Source of the DNA: PALSA-607 sp963825425
GTDB lineage: Bacteria; Actinomycetota; Actinomycetes; Acidothermales; Acidothermaceae
Direction: 5' to 3'
NCBI GenBank assembly: GCA_963825425.1
Contig: CAWGTF010000011.1
Span: 310,001 to 374,000 of the forward strand
Length of the DNA stretch: 64,000 bases
Part shown: piece after piece, positions 37,548 to 48,374 of the stretch
Layout of the letters: every line of letters starts with the position of its first letter
How positions within the stretch are numbered: the first letter of the stretch is position 1
Notes under the pieces: model-generated
Database searches by the model: none
What the model saw: only the letters and a program-made list of their open reading frames with translations
What the model was told of the DNA's origin: nothing
Program-made: the position numbers and the translations under genes

Positions 37548-38875
37548 GCACCACGACCGATCCATACGCGGGTGTGCGCGAGACCACTGAGGGCCGCGTC
37601 TACACGGTGACCGGTGGCGACTGGGACGACGTCGCGGCAGATGTAACGAGCGAACATGCCGAGCGCGTCGTCGTCAACATGGGTCCGCAGCACCCGTCGA
37701 CGCACGGAGTGCTGCGCCTGATCCTCGAACTCGACGGTGAGACCGTCACGCAGGCCAGGCTCGCTATCGGCTACCTGCACACGGGCATTGAGAAGAACTG
37801 CGAGTACCGCAACTTCACGCAGGCCGTCACGTTCCTCACCCGCGCCGACTACCTGTCGCCGCTGTTCACCGAGTCGGCCTACTCGATGGCTGTCGAGAAG
37901 CTGCTCGGCATCACCGACGAAGTTCCGGTGCGCGCGCAGGTGATCCGGGTGATGATGATGGAACTGAACCGGATCTCCTCGCACCTGGTCTGGCTCGGCA
38001 CCGGCGGTCTGGAGGTTGGTGCGCTGTCGGCGATGCTCTACGCGTTTCGCGAGCGCGAACTCATCCTCGACATCTTCGAGATGATCAGCGGCCTGCGCAT
38101 GAACCACGCGTACGTCCGCCCGGGCGGTGTCATCCAAGATCTGCCTCCTGGCGCGGTCGAGAAGATCCGCGAGTTCGTGCAGCTGATGCCGGGGCGAATC
38201 GACGAGTACCACAACCTGCTCACCGGCCAGCCGATCTGGATCGCCCGGCTGCAGGGCGTCGGCTATCTCGACGTCAACGCCTGCGTCGCGCTCGGCGTCA
38301 CCGGCCCGCTGCTGCGCGCAGCCGGGTTGCCGTGGGACCTGCGCAAGAGCCAGCCCTACAGCGGCTACGAGACCTACGAGTTCGACGTCCCGACCCAACA
38401 AGACGGCGACAACTTCGCGCGGTTCCTGGTGCGCATGGACGAGATGCGCGAGTCGGTCAAGATCGTCGAGCAGTGCCTCGATCGGCTGCGCCCAGGCCCG
38501 GTGATGGTCGAGGACAAGAAGATCGCGTGGCCGGCACAGCTAGCCCTCGGTGCTGACGGCATGGGCAACTCACTCGATCACATCCGGCACATCATGGCGA
38601 CCTCGATGGAGTCGCTGATCCACCACTTCAAGCTGGTCACCGAGGGCTTCCATGTGCCGCCCGGCCAGGTCTACGTGCCGATCGAATCACCACGCGGGCA
38701 ACTCGGCGTCCATCTGGTTAGTGATGGCGGCACCAAGCCGTATCGGGTGCACCTGCGCGAGCCATCGTTCGTGAACCTGCAGGCGGTCCCGGCGGTATGC
38801 GAAGGCAGCCTGATCGCCGACGTCATCGCGTCGGTTGCGAGCCTCGACCCGGTGATGGGCGGGTGCGACCGTTGA
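37544..38875 (+). CDS. nuoD: NADH-quinone oxidoreductase subunit D
   Basis: 49-kDa subunit forming the quinone cavity with NuoB. Intact 443 aa. NMGPQHPSTHGVLRLILELDGE holds the quinone-site His, then GYLHTGIEKNCEYRNF, MELNRISSHLVWLGTGGLEVGALS, GLRMNHAYVRPGG, SPRGQLGVHLVSDGGTKPYRVHLREPSF and the terminal SLDPVMGGCDR. The stop overlaps a TTG that probably starts nuoE. Confidence 0.97.
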   Translation: MSTTTDPYAGVRETTEGRVYTVTGGDWDDVAADVTSEHAERVVVNMGPQHPSTHGVLRLILELDGETVTQARLAIGYLHTGIEKNCEYRNFTQAVTFLTRADYLSPLFTESAYSMAVEKLLGITDEVPVRAQVIRVMMMELNRISSHLVWLGTGGLEVGALSAMLYAFRERELILDIFEMISGLRMNHAYVRPGGVIQDLPPGAVEKIREFVQLMPGRIDEYHNLLTGQPIWIARLQGVGYLDVNACVALGVTGPLLRAAGLPWDLRKSQPYSGYETYEFDVPTQQDGDNFARFLVRMDEMRESVKIVEQCLDRLRPGPVMVEDKKIAWPAQLALGADGMGNSLDHIRHIMATSMESLIHHFKLVTEGFHVPPGQVYVPIESPRGQLGVHLVSDGGTKPYRVHLREPSFVNLQAVPAVCEGSLIADVIASVASLDPVMGGCDR

Positions 38876-39633
38876 GTCCACGAAGTCACAGCCATCGTGA
38901 GCCGAATGGCTTACCAACCGTCACGCTCGATCCGCGGCTAGGCCCGGGTGCGTCGCTCGCCGATCCGCTGTCGGACGACGCAAAGGCGCGCGTCCGCGAG
39001 CTCGGCGCGCAGGTCATCGCGCGATACCCACGGGCGCGGTCGGCGATGATGCCGCTGCTCTACCTCGTGCAGGCCGAACAGGGTTACGTGTCACCCGACG
39101 GCATCAAGCTGGTCGCCGAACTGCTCGGCCTCACGACGGCCGAGGTCGCCGCGGTGAGCACGTTCTACACGATGTACAAGCGGCGTAGTTGCGGCGACTA
39201 TCACGTCGGCGTCTGCACGAACACCCTGTGCGCGATCCTCGGCGGCGACGCCATTTTCGCTGCGCTGAAAGAACATCTCGGCGTCGGCAACGCCGGTACC
39301 ACGCCAGACAACAAGGTGACCCTCGAGCACATCGAATGCAACGCGGCGTGCGACTACGCCCCTGTCGTGATGGTCAACTGGGAGTTCTTCGACAACCAGA
39401 CCGTCGAGAGCGCTAAGGAACTCGTCGACAAGTTGCGCGCGGGCGACCTGCCGGTGCCGACGCGTGGCGCATCGCTGATCACACACGTCGAGACCTCGCG
39501 CGTGCTTGCTGGCTTCGCCGACGCGTTGGTCAACGAGGGCCCCTCCGCTGGCCCCGAGTCGCTCGTCGGCGTCGAGTTGGCGAAAGAGCGCGGCGACGCT
39601 GCTCCTGCAATCGAGAGCAAGGACCCCGCATGA
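38872..39633 (+). CDS. nuoE: NADH-quinone oxidoreductase subunit E
   Basis: 24-kDa [2Fe-2S] subunit (N1a). Core: MPLLYLVQAEQGYVSPDGIKLVAELLGL, VSTFYTMYKRRSCGDYHVGVCTNTLCAILGG and ECNAACDYAPVVMVNWEFFDN, giving four cysteine ligands (VCTNTLC and CNAAC). A tail of about 65 residues follows the fold. I chose TTG 38872 for the TTGA overlap with nuoD; no ATG or GTG is in frame before the conserved core, so the start is moderately certain. Confidence 0.93.
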   Translation: MSPRSHSHREPNGLPTVTLDPRLGPGASLADPLSDDAKARVRELGAQVIARYPRARSAMMPLLYLVQAEQGYVSPDGIKLVAELLGLTTAEVAAVSTFYTMYKRRSCGDYHVGVCTNTLCAILGGDAIFAALKEHLGVGNAGTTPDNKVTLEHIECNAACDYAPVVMVNWEFFDNQTVESAKELVDKLRAGDLPVPTRGASLITHVETSRVLAGFADALVNEGPSAGPESLVGVELAKERGDAAPAIESKDPA

Positions 39634-40934
39634 CCTTCGCGCTCACGCCAGTCCTGACGGCGAACTGGGGTACGCCGCGTTCCTGGACTCTGGCCTCCTA
39701 CCGGCGCGGTGGCGGTTACGACTCGCTGCGCGCGGCGCTCGCGATGGAGCCCGACGCGCTGATTGCCATGGTCAAGGACTCCGGGCTGCGGGGTCGCGGC
39801 GGTGCCGGCTTTCCGACCGGCATGAAGTGGGGCTTCATTCCGCAAGGTGACGGGAAGCCGCACTACCTGGTCGTGAACGCCGACGAGAGCGAACCGGGCA
39901 CCTGCAAAGACATTCCGCTGATGATGGCGAGCCCGCACACGCTGCTCGAGGGCGTGCTGATCTCGGCGTACGCGATCCGCGCGAACCAGGCATTCATCTA
40001 CGTCCGCGGCGAGGTGCTGCACGTCGTACGCCGGTTGCTCAACGCGGTCGAAGAGGCGAAGGCCGCCGGGTTCATCGGGCGGGACGTGCTCGGTTCCGGG
40101 TTCAACATCGACGTCGTCGTGCACATCGGCGCGGGTGCTTACATCTGCGGCGAAGAGACCGCGCTGCTCGAATCGCTCGAAGGCTTCCGTGGCCAGCCAC
40201 GGTTGCGGCCGCCGTTCCCCGCGATCGAAGGCCTCTACGCCTGCCCGACCGTCATCAACAACGTCGAGACGATTTCGAGTGTCCCGGCGATCGTGCGCGG
40301 TGGAGCCGCCTGGTTCAAGAAGATGGGCACCGAGAAGTCACCCGGATTCAAGATCTTCTCGCTTTCTGGCCACGTCGCGCGGCCCGGCCAGTACGAAGCG
40401 CCGCTCGGTATCACGTTGCGCGAGTTGCTCGACGCGACCGGCGGCATGCGCGAGGGTCACGAACTGAAGTTCTGGACGCCGGGTGGCTCGTCGACTCCGC
40501 TGTTCACCGCCGAGCACCTCGACGTCCCGCTCGATTTCGAAGGGCCGGCGGCGAACGGTTCGATGCTGGGAACAACCGCCCTGCAGCTCTTCGACGAAAC
40601 GACCTGTGTGGTGCGGGCGGTGTTGCGTTGGAGTGAGTTCTACGCGCACGAGTCGTGCGGCAAGTGCACGCCGTGCCGCGAGGGAGTCTTCTGGTACGTC
40701 CAGATCCTCGAACGCCTTGAGCGTGGCATGGGCGACGAGCAGGACATCGAGACGCTGCTCGACCTCTCCGAGAACATTCTCGGCCGCGCGTTCTGTGCTC
40801 TAGGCGACGGCGCGACCAGCCCGGTGACCTCGTCGATCCAGTACTTCCGCGACGAGTACGTCGCCCACTTCGACGGCAAGGGTTGCCCTTTCGATCCGGT
40901 CGCGTCGACCGTCTTTGCCGGAGCGAGTGCCTGA
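39630..40934 (+). CDS. nuoF: NADH-quinone oxidoreductase subunit F
   Basis: 51-kDa subunit binding NADH, FMN and cluster N3. Intact 434 aa. LRGRGGAGFPTGMKWGFIP (FMN/NADH loop), NADESEPGTCKDIPLMMASPH, YICGEETALLESLEG, RPPFPAIEGLYACPTVINNVET and SCGKCTPCREGVFWY with a later Cys in ILGRAFCALGDGA as cluster ligands. Start overlaps the nuoE stop; stop overlaps nuoG (TGATG). Confidence 0.98.
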   Translation: MTFALTPVLTANWGTPRSWTLASYRRGGGYDSLRAALAMEPDALIAMVKDSGLRGRGGAGFPTGMKWGFIPQGDGKPHYLVVNADESEPGTCKDIPLMMASPHTLLEGVLISAYAIRANQAFIYVRGEVLHVVRRLLNAVEEAKAAGFIGRDVLGSGFNIDVVVHIGAGAYICGEETALLESLEGFRGQPRLRPPFPAIEGLYACPTVINNVETISSVPAIVRGGAAWFKKMGTEKSPGFKIFSLSGHVARPGQYEAPLGITLRELLDATGGMREGHELKFWTPGGSSTPLFTAEHLDVPLDFEGPAANGSMLGTTALQLFDETTCVVRAVLRWSEFYAHESCGKCTPCREGVFWYVQILERLERGMGDEQDIETLLDLSENILGRAFCALGDGATSPVTSSIQYFRDEYVAHFDGKGCPFDPVASTVFAGASA

Positions 40935-43420
40935 TGACCGTGACGACGAACCCGCCAGCCGCTGGGGGCGCGAACCAGCCGGCCCGCTCCGATCTGGTCA
41001 CGCTCACCGTCGATGGGTTCGAGGTTTCGGTACCCAAGGGCACGCTGGTGATTCGAGCTGCCGAGTTTGTCGGCGTCCAGGTGCCGCGCTTTTGCGAGCA
41101 CCCGCTGCTCGACCCGGTGGGTGCGTGCCGTCAGTGCCTCGTCGAGGTCGAAGGCCAGAAGAAGCCGATGGCGTCATGCACCACCACGGTCACCGAAGGA
41201 ATGATCGTCAAGACGCAATACACCTCGGCCGTGGCAGAGAAGGCGCAGAACGGCGTCATCGAATTGCTGCTCGTCAACCACCCGCTCGACTGCCCGGTGT
41301 GTGACAAGGGCGGCGAGTGCCCGCTGCAGAACCAGACGATGACGAACGGTTACTCCGAGTCGCGGTTTCGCGACGTGAAGCGCACCTACCCCAAGCCGAT
41401 CGCGATTTCAGCGCAAGTACTTCTCGACCGCGAGCGCTGCGTGCTGTGCACCAGGTGCACGCGGTTCGCGCAGCAGATCGCCGGCGACCCGTTCATCGAG
41501 ATGCTCGAGCGCTCCGCGCTCGAACAGGTCGCGGTCTACGAGGACCAGCCGTTCAACTCCTACTTCTCGGGTAACACCGTGCAGATCTGCCCGGTCGGCG
41601 CGCTGACCGGAACGCAGTATCGATTCCGGGCCCGACCGTTCGACCTCGTCTCATCGCCGAGCATCTGCGAGCACTGCGCCTCGGGGTGTCAGCAGCGCAA
41701 CGACCACCGCCGCGGCAAGATGCTACGCCGGTTGGCTGGTGTCGACCCGCAAGTCAACGAAGAGTGGAACTGCGACAAGGGCCGGTGGGCCTTCAGCTAC
41801 GCCACCGCACCCGATCGGCTCGACACGCCCCTGGTGCGCGACAGCGACGGCGACCTCGTTCCCGCATCGTGGCCCGAGGCGTTGCGGGCTGCTGCTGCCG
41901 GCCTTGCGGCGGCACGTAACGGTGCCGGAGCCGGTGTGCTCGTCGGGGGTCGCCTGACGGTCGAAGACGCCTACGCCTACGCGAAGTTCGCCCGGGTCGC
42001 TCTCGGCACCAACGACATCGACTGCCGCGCCCGCGTGCACTCCGGCGAAGAACTCGCATTCTTGGGGTCGCGCGTTGCCGGTCGCTTCCTTGACGTGACC
42101 TACGACGACCTGGAAGCGGCATCGACGGTGCTGCTTGTCGGGCTCGAGCCCGAGGAAGAATCGCCGATCATCTTCTTGCGGCTGCGCAAGGCCGCATTGA
42201 AGAAGCACGCCAAGGTCGTGTCGATCGCGCCGTTTGCGACGCGCGGTCTCGACAAGATGCGCGGTCGGCTGATCGCGACAGTTCCCGGTGGCGAAGCGAC
42301 CATGCTGCAGGTGCTTGCATCGGGTGAGACGGTCGAGGTTCCGCCCGGCGTCGATGCCAGCGGTTGGCCGGAGCTACTGACCGAGGTAGCAGCTGGCCTC
42401 GCGCTTCCGTCGAGCGTGATCCTCGTCGGCGAGCGGCTCGCGGGGGTGGCCGGCGGGCTGTCTGCCGCTGTCGCATTGGCTGATGCCACCGGCGCCAAGC
42501 TCGCCTGGGTGCCACGTCGTGCCGGTGAGCGCGGCGCCGTCGAAGCGGGTGCACTGCCGAATCTGTTGCCTGGTGGTCGCGCGGTCAGCCGACATCGACG
42601 CGCGCGGTCAGGTCGGGTTGCATTGGGCGACCACGATTTCGGCCAAGCCGGGTCGCGACACTGACGGCATTCTCGACGCCGCGTCGAGTGGCTCGTTGGG
42701 TGCACTCGTGGTGGCCGGTGTCGACCCCGACGACCTGCCCGATCCGGCTGCGGCCCGCGCAGCCATTGACGCCGCGGGCTTCGTGGTGAGCCTCGAGTTG
42801 CGACGCACCGATGTGACCGACGCCGCCGACGTCGTCTTCCCTGTCGCAGCGGCCGTCGAGAAGGCCGGCACGTTCCTCGACTGGGAGGGCCGCTCGCGTC
42901 CCTTCGAGGCGTCGCTCACTGACACCGGGCAGCTGTCCGATCTCGAAGTGCTCGATGCGCTCGCCGATGCACTCGACGTCCATCTTGGGTTGCCCGATCT
43001 GCGGACCGCTCGGGCCGAGCTCGAAGCACTGGGCACCCGCCCGGGTGGCGTGGCAGCTCCGTCGATTGAAGCCCGGCCCGCCCGCAAAACTCAGTGCTGG
43101 TCGGGCGATCCTCGCGACCTGGCACGAGTTGCTCGACGCCGGCAGCCTGCAAGACTCGACGCCCTACCTCGCAGCCACCGCGAAGCCGTTGCGGGCCCGG
43201 CTGTCACCGGCCACCGCGCGGGTGCTGGGCGTCGCCGACGGCGCGCCGCTGACGCATCCGGGCCACGAAGGAGGGTCCGGCGATCACGCTCGACCTGCTC
43301 ATCACCGCAATGCCGGACGGCGTGGTGTGGGTGCCCACTCGATCGGCCGGCAGCGAGGTGCACCGTACCCTCGGTGTCGGCGCCGGCGCGGTCGTCAGTC
43401 TCGAAGGGGGCTCCCGGTGA
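40934..43420 (+). CDS. nuoG: NADH-quinone oxidoreductase subunit G (three frameshifts)
   Basis: Largest peripheral subunit, about 828 aa. Plant-ferredoxin-type [2Fe-2S] region CEHPLLDPVGACRQCLVEVEGQ; HPLDCPVCDKGGECPLQNQT; cluster ligands in RCVLCTRCTRFAQQIAG and SSPSICEHCASGCQQRNDHRRGKMLRRL; then a molybdopterin-fold domain without cofactor motifs. Net +1 shifts near 42586 (VS to DIDARGQVGLHW), 43092 (to AKLSAGRAILATWHELLDAG) and 43273 (to ITLDLLITAMPDGVVWVP). The stop overlaps the nuoH ATG. Confidence 0.94.
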
Positions 43421-44780
43421 TGCCGCACGCAGCAGCGGCTCAGCTCGTCGCGAGTGTGATCACTGCGCCTGACCACCGCGATATCTGGTGGCTGATCATC
43501 GTTAAAACCCTCGTCGTGTTCGGGTTCTTGATGGTCATGACGTTGTTCATGATTTGGGCAGAACGCCGCGTGGTTGCGCGTATGCAGCAACGCCTCGGCC
43601 CCAACCGGGTCGGTCCGTTCGGCCTGTTGCAGGGGCTTGCCGACGGCATCAAGCTCGCGCTGAAGGAAGACCTGATCCCCACCGCTGCCGACCGGATCGT
43701 CTTCATCCTGGCGCCGATCATTTCGGCGATCCCGGCGTTCCTGGCGTTTGCGGTGATTCCGTTCGGTCCGACGGTCTCGATCTTCGGTGAGCACACCAAC
43801 CTGCAACTCACCGACCTTCCGATTGCCGTGTTGTTCGTGCTGGCGATGAGTTCGATGGGTATCTACGGCATCGTGCTCGCGGGCTGGTCGAGTGGCTCGA
43901 CCTACCCGTTGCTCGGTGGGGTGCGCTCGGCGGCCCAGATGATCAGCTACGAAGTAGCGATGGGCCTGTCGTTCGTCGGCGTGTTCATCCAATCCGGATC
44001 GTTGTCGACGTCGGAGATCGTCGCTGCCCAACAGCAGCGCTGGTTCTGCCTTACGGCGTTCGGTCTCCTTCTTGATCTATGCGATCGCGATGGTCGGTGA
44101 GACCAACCGGGCGCCGTTCGACCTTCCTGAGGCTGAGGGCGAGCTCGTCGGCGGATTCCACACCGAGTACACCTCGTTGAAGTTCGCGCTGTTCTTCCTC
44201 GCCGAGTACATCAACATGGTCACGGTCTCTGCGCTGATGACGACGTTGTTCCTGGGTGGTTGGCGGGCACCGTGGGGCGTGGTCTCGGTGTGGCACGCCG
44301 CCAACAGCGGCTGGTGGCCGACTGCTCTGGTTCTTCGGCAAGCTCTTCGCCGTCCTATTCGGCTTCATCTGGTTGCGTGGAACGCTGCCGCGGCTGCGCT
44401 ACGACCAGTTCATGAAGCTCGGCTGGAAGGTGCTGATCCCGGCCAACCTGCTGTGGATCATGGCCGAGGCCTCCATCAAGGTGCTCGACCGCAAGCAACT
44501 GATCTACGGGATCGTGATCGTGGCCATCGTGGTCATCGCGGGTTCCTTCGTCTACGACAGCGTCGATCAGAAGAAGCGGCGCGAACGCGAGGCCGAAGAA
44601 GAGCTCGCAAGTGCGGCGCCGTTCGATCCTTACGCGGGCGGGTTCCCGGTACCGCCGATGCCAGGCCAGCACCTGCCGTCGCGTCGGCCGGTGCCGATCC
44701 CGGCAAGCAGCGTAGGCGGCCCTGACCGTGCCGACGATCCGGATAGCGCATCCGGTCCTGGCGAGGTCATCGATGGCTAG
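43420..44780 (+). CDS. nuoH: NADH-quinone oxidoreductase subunit H (two frameshifts)
   Basis: Membrane subunit joining the arms and shaping the quinone tunnel. ERRVVARMQQRLGPNRVGPFGLLQGLADGIKLALKED, YPLLGGVRSAAQMISYEVAMGLS, then after a shift near 44060 FLIYAIAMVGETNRAPFDLPEAEGELVGGFHTEYTSLKFALFFLAEY. After another near 44322 follows LLWFFGKLFAVLFGFIWLRGTLPRLRYDQFM. About 453 aa, with a charged, proline-rich tail of roughly 70 residues as in other actinobacteria. The stop overlaps nuoI. Confidence 0.94.
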
Positions 44781-45318
44781 TTTCCTCGGGCCGGTCAAAG
44801 GTTTCGGTGTCACCTTCGCCACGATGTTCAAGGCGGTCAACACCGAGCTGTACCCGGAACAGAAGAAGGTCACGATGCCGCGCTTTCACGGGCGGCACGT
44901 GCTCAACCGGCATCCCGACGGCTTGGAGAAGTGCGTCGGTTGCGAGCTGTGCGCCTGGGCGTGTCCGGCGGACGCCATCTACGTCGAGGGCGCGGACAAC
45001 ACCGACGAGGAGCGGTTCTCGCCCGGCGAACGCTACGGCCGCGTCTACCAGATCAACTACCTGCGATGCATCCTGTGCGGACTGTGCATCGAGGCGTGCC
45101 CGACCCGAGCGCTGACGATGAGCAACGAGTTCGAGATGGCTGACGATAACCGCGGCGACCTCATCTTCACCAAGGAGCAACTGCTCGCGCCGTTGGCTCC
45201 CGGCATGGAGTTGCCTCCGCATCCGATGCGCTTGGCTGACGCCAAGGACTACTACCGCGGCACGCCTGCGGCGCACGTCATGATCGGCGATAGCCACACC
45301 GAGGAGGTGAAGGACTAG
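44773..45318 (+). CDS. nuoI: NADH-quinone oxidoreductase subunit I
   Basis: Ferredoxin-like subunit with clusters N6a and N6b. 181 aa. KCVGCELCAWACPADAIYVEG and RCILCGLCIEACPTRALTMSN are the two CxxCxxCxxxCP motifs. ATG 44773 lies inside the nuoH end. The stop TAG shares its last G with the nuoJ GTG. Confidence 0.97.
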   Translation: MASFLGPVKGFGVTFATMFKAVNTELYPEQKKVTMPRFHGRHVLNRHPDGLEKCVGCELCAWACPADAIYVEGADNTDEERFSPGERYGRVYQINYLRCILCGLCIEACPTRALTMSNEFEMADDNRGDLIFTKEQLLAPLAPGMELPPHPMRLADAKDYYRGTPAAHVMIGDSHTEEVKD

Positions 45319-46142
45319 TGCCTGCGGCGATTCTCGCGGCGAACAGCATGCACGGCGGTGGTCCGGAAACCGCAATCTTCTGGATCTTCGCGCCGCTGTC
45401 GGTGCTCGCTGCCCTCGGTATGGTCTTCTCGCGCAACACCGTGCACGGCGCGCTGCTGCTCGGCGGTGTCATGTTGTCACTGGCGGTGTTCTACGCGGCG
45501 CAAGACGCGCCGTTCCTCGCGTTCGTCCAGGTCATCGTCTACACCGGCGCTGTGATGATGCTGTTCTTGTTCGTTCTCATGCTGATTGGCGTCGATACTC
45601 GCGAGAGCTTGGTCGAGACACTGCGCGGCCAGCGGCTCGCGGCCGGAGTCGCCGCCCTGGGCTTCCTGATGCTGTTGTTCGCCGGAATTCGCCAGGCCGC
45701 GATCACGAGCAGCGCCGGGCTGTCGGTGGCGAACAACCCTCCGGATTCCGGCGGCAACCCGATCGCTGGCGAGGGCAACATCTTCGAGATCGCCAAGCTG
45801 TTGTTCACCCGCTATATCTTTGCTTTCGAAGTGACCAGCGCACTGCTGATTACCGCGGCCCTTGGCGCGATGGTGCTGGCGCATCGCGAACCGCACGAGC
45901 CCAAGCGCGGCCAACGCGAGCAGATGCGCGACCGGTTCAAGGTCGGCACGCACCCCACGCCGTTGCCCGGCCCAGGCATATACGCGCGGCACAACGCGGT
46001 TGACACTCCCGCGTTGCTGCCCGACGGGAGTCCGTCGGAGTTGAGCGTGCCGCCTGCCGTCGAGGAGTTGCGTCTCGAGCGCGGGCGCAACCCGCAGCCC
46101 GCCGAGCTCGGCGGCCCGCCGTCAGGGACGAGGCAGCCATGA
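45318..46142 (+). CDS. nuoJ: NADH-quinone oxidoreductase subunit J
   Basis: Membrane subunit, 274 aa, five spans in residues 15-185. FWIFAPLSVLAALGMVFSRNTVHGALLLGGVMLSLAVFYAAQDAPFLAFVQVIVYTGAVMMLFLFVLMLIG is the usual core with the flexible TM3 region. A hydrophilic C-terminal tail of about 85 residues (from REPHEPKRGQREQ) is typical of actinobacterial NuoJ. The stop overlaps nuoK. Confidence 0.96.
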   Translation: MPAAILAANSMHGGGPETAIFWIFAPLSVLAALGMVFSRNTVHGALLLGGVMLSLAVFYAAQDAPFLAFVQVIVYTGAVMMLFLFVLMLIGVDTRESLVETLRGQRLAAGVAALGFLMLLFAGIRQAAITSSAGLSVANNPPDSGGNPIAGEGNIFEIAKLLFTRYIFAFEVTSALLITAALGAMVLAHREPHEPKRGQREQMRDRFKVGTHPTPLPGPGIYARHNAVDTPALLPDGSPSELSVPPAVEELRLERGRNPQPAELGGPPSGTRQP

Positions 46143-46438
46143 GCCCGACGTACTACCTCTACCTGTCCGCGATCCTGTTCACGATCGGGTCACTCGGTGT
46201 ACTCCTGCGCCGCAACGCCATCGTGGTGTTCATGTGCATTGAGCTCATGCTCAACGCAGGCAACCTCGCACTCGTTACGTTCTCTCGTATCAACGGCGAC
46301 CTGAACGGCCAGATCATGGCGTTCTTCGTCATGGTCGTAGCGGCCGCCGAGGTGGTCGTCGGACTTGCGATCATCGTGTCCGTGTTCCGCACCCGCCGTT
46401 CGGCCTCGGTCGACGATGCCAGCCTCCTGAAGTACTGA
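46139..46438 (+). CDS. nuoK: NADH-quinone oxidoreductase subunit K
   Basis: 99 aa, three spans (MrpC-like). The conserved glutamates of the proton path are in VVFMCIELMLNAGNLALVTFSR and FFVMVVAAAEVVVGLAIIVSVFR. The ATG overlaps the nuoJ stop (ATGA). Confidence 0.97.
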   Translation: MSPTYYLYLSAILFTIGSLGVLLRRNAIVVFMCIELMLNAGNLALVTFSRINGDLNGQIMAFFVMVVAAAEVVVGLAIIVSVFRTRRSASVDDASLLKY

Positions 46439-46448
46439 TGAGGACTCC

Positions 46449-48368
46449 GTGACTGTCGAGGCAGCTGCGCCGTTCACCGCCGCCAGCGGTGCCTTCTCAG
46501 GTACCTGGTTGCTGGTCGCGATCCCGCTTTTCAGCTCGCTCGTGCTGCTTGTCGGGGGTCGGCGCACAAACAAGTGGGGTCACTACCTCGGCGTCGCGGC
46601 TCCGCTTGCCTCGTTCGTGCTCGGCGTCATCTTGTTCTTCAGCCTGATCGGGAAGAGCGGTGCTGATCGCCGGATCGACAATCATCTCTTCAGCTGGACG
46701 CCGGTAGCGGGCTTCCATGCCAACGCCAACTTCCTCATCGACCCGCTGTCGATCTGTTTCGTCTTGCTGATTACCGGGGTCGGCTCGCTGATTCACATCT
46801 ACTCGGTCGGCTACATGGCCCACGACCCCGAGCGCCGGCGGTTCTTCGCCTACCTCAACTTCTTCGTTGCAGCCATGCTGTTGCTGGTGCTCGGCGACAA
46901 CTTCGTGGCGCTCTACGTCGGTTGGGAGGGCGTCGGCGTCGCGTCGTACCTGCTGATCGGCTTCTGGTCCTACAAGCCGGCGGCCGCGACCGCGGCAAAG
47001 AAGGCGTTCGTGGTCAACCGGATCGGTGACTTCGGTCTGTCGATCGCGATCATGGTGATGTTCGCGACGTTCGGCAGCTTCAGCTTCGCCGATGTTGCAG
47101 CGGGTGCGCCGCACGCGTCGAAGGCGACCATGACGACGATCGGCCTGCTGCTCCTACTCGGAGCGTGTGGCAAGTCTGCCCAGGTGCCGTTGCAGTCGTG
47201 GCTCGGTGACGCGATGGAAGGCCCGACTCCGGTCTCTGCCCTGATCCATGCCGCGACGATGGTCACGGCGGGCGTGTACTTGATCGCGCGGTCCAACTTC
47301 ATCTTCGACTTCTCCGCGAACGCCAGGCTTGGCGTGGCGATCGTCGGTACCGTCACGCTGCTCTTCGGCGCGATCATCGGCTGCGCGAAGGACGACATCA
47401 AGAAGGCACTCGCCGCGTCGACGATGAGTCAGATCGGCTACATGATGCTGGCCGTCGGACTCGGGCCAGCCGGGTACGCCTTCGGGATTGCCCACTTGCT
47501 CACGCACGGCTTCTTCAAGGCCGGCCTGTTCCTCGGCGCCGGTTCGGTCATGCACGGCATGAACGACGACGTCGATATGCGCCGCTACGGCGGGCTGCGC
47601 AAGTACATGCCGTTCACCTTCATTACGTTCGGGCTCGGCTATCTGGCGATCATTGGCTTTCCGGGCCTTGCCGGCTGGTTCACCAAGGACGCCATCATCG
47701 AGGCCGCGTTCCACAAGGGCGGCACCTCGGGCGCGATCTTCGGTGCGTGCGCGCTGGCCGCGGCTGGGCTGACCGCGTTCTACATGACGCGCGTGATGTT
47801 GATGACGTTCTTCGGTGAGAAGCGGTGGGCGGACGGCGCGCACCCGCATGAGTCGCCCAGCGTCATGGTCGTGCCGATGTGGATTTTGGCCATCGGTTCG
47901 GTCGGCGGGGGATATGCGCTGATCCTCAGCGGTCGACTCGCGAAGTTCCTCGCCGTGGTGGTGCCACGGCCTGCTGACATTGCGTTCAAGCCCATCGGGG
48001 TCATCGGCCTCGGGACAGCAGGCATCGTCCTTCTCGGCGTGGTGGGAGCCTGGCTGATGTACGGTCGACGTCCGGTTCCTGCGCTGGCACCGGTTGGCGG
48101 GCCGCTCACGGTCGCCGCCCGACGTGACCTGCTTGGCGATGCCTTCAACGAGTCGGTCTTCATGCGTCCCGGCCAGTACCTGACAAGGCTTCTGGTGTTC
48201 TTCGACAACCGCGGCATCGACGGATTCGTGAACGGCTTCGCGGCATTCGTCGGCGGGACGTCGAGCCGCTTCCGCCGATTCCAGACCGGATTCGTCCGGT
48301 CGTACGCGCTGTCGATGTTCGGCGGCGTCGTGATCGTACTTGCCACTCTCCTCCTGGTTAGGGGCTGA
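46449..48368 (+). CDS. nuoL: NADH-quinone oxidoreductase subunit L
   Basis: Antiporter-like proton pump, intact 639 aa. HIYSVGYMAHDPERRRFFAYLNFFVAAMLLLVLGDNFVALYVGWEGVGVASYLLIGFW holds the key TM5 Glu; GKSAQVPLQSWLGDAMEGPTPVSALIHAATMVTAGVYLIARS contains the TM7 Lys and the broken helix; the lateral helix is at the C-terminus. It begins ten bases after nuoK. Confidence 0.97.
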   Translation: MTVEAAAPFTAASGAFSGTWLLVAIPLFSSLVLLVGGRRTNKWGHYLGVAAPLASFVLGVILFFSLIGKSGADRRIDNHLFSWTPVAGFHANANFLIDPLSICFVLLITGVGSLIHIYSVGYMAHDPERRRFFAYLNFFVAAMLLLVLGDNFVALYVGWEGVGVASYLLIGFWSYKPAAATAAKKAFVVNRIGDFGLSIAIMVMFATFGSFSFADVAAGAPHASKATMTTIGLLLLLGACGKSAQVPLQSWLGDAMEGPTPVSALIHAATMVTAGVYLIARSNFIFDFSANARLGVAIVGTVTLLFGAIIGCAKDDIKKALAASTMSQIGYMMLAVGLGPAGYAFGIAHLLTHGFFKAGLFLGAGSVMHGMNDDVDMRRYGGLRKYMPFTFITFGLGYLAIIGFPGLAGWFTKDAIIEAAFHKGGTSGAIFGACALAAAGLTAFYMTRVMLMTFFGEKRWADGAHPHESPSVMVVPMWILAIGSVGGGYALILSGRLAKFLAVVVPRPADIAFKPIGVIGLGTAGIVLLGVVGAWLMYGRRPVPALAPVGGPLTVAARRDLLGDAFNESVFMRPGQYLTRLLVFFDNRGIDGFVNGFAAFVGGTSSRFRRFQTGFVRSYALSMFGGVVIVLATLLLVRG

Positions 48369-48374
48369 GGCGCC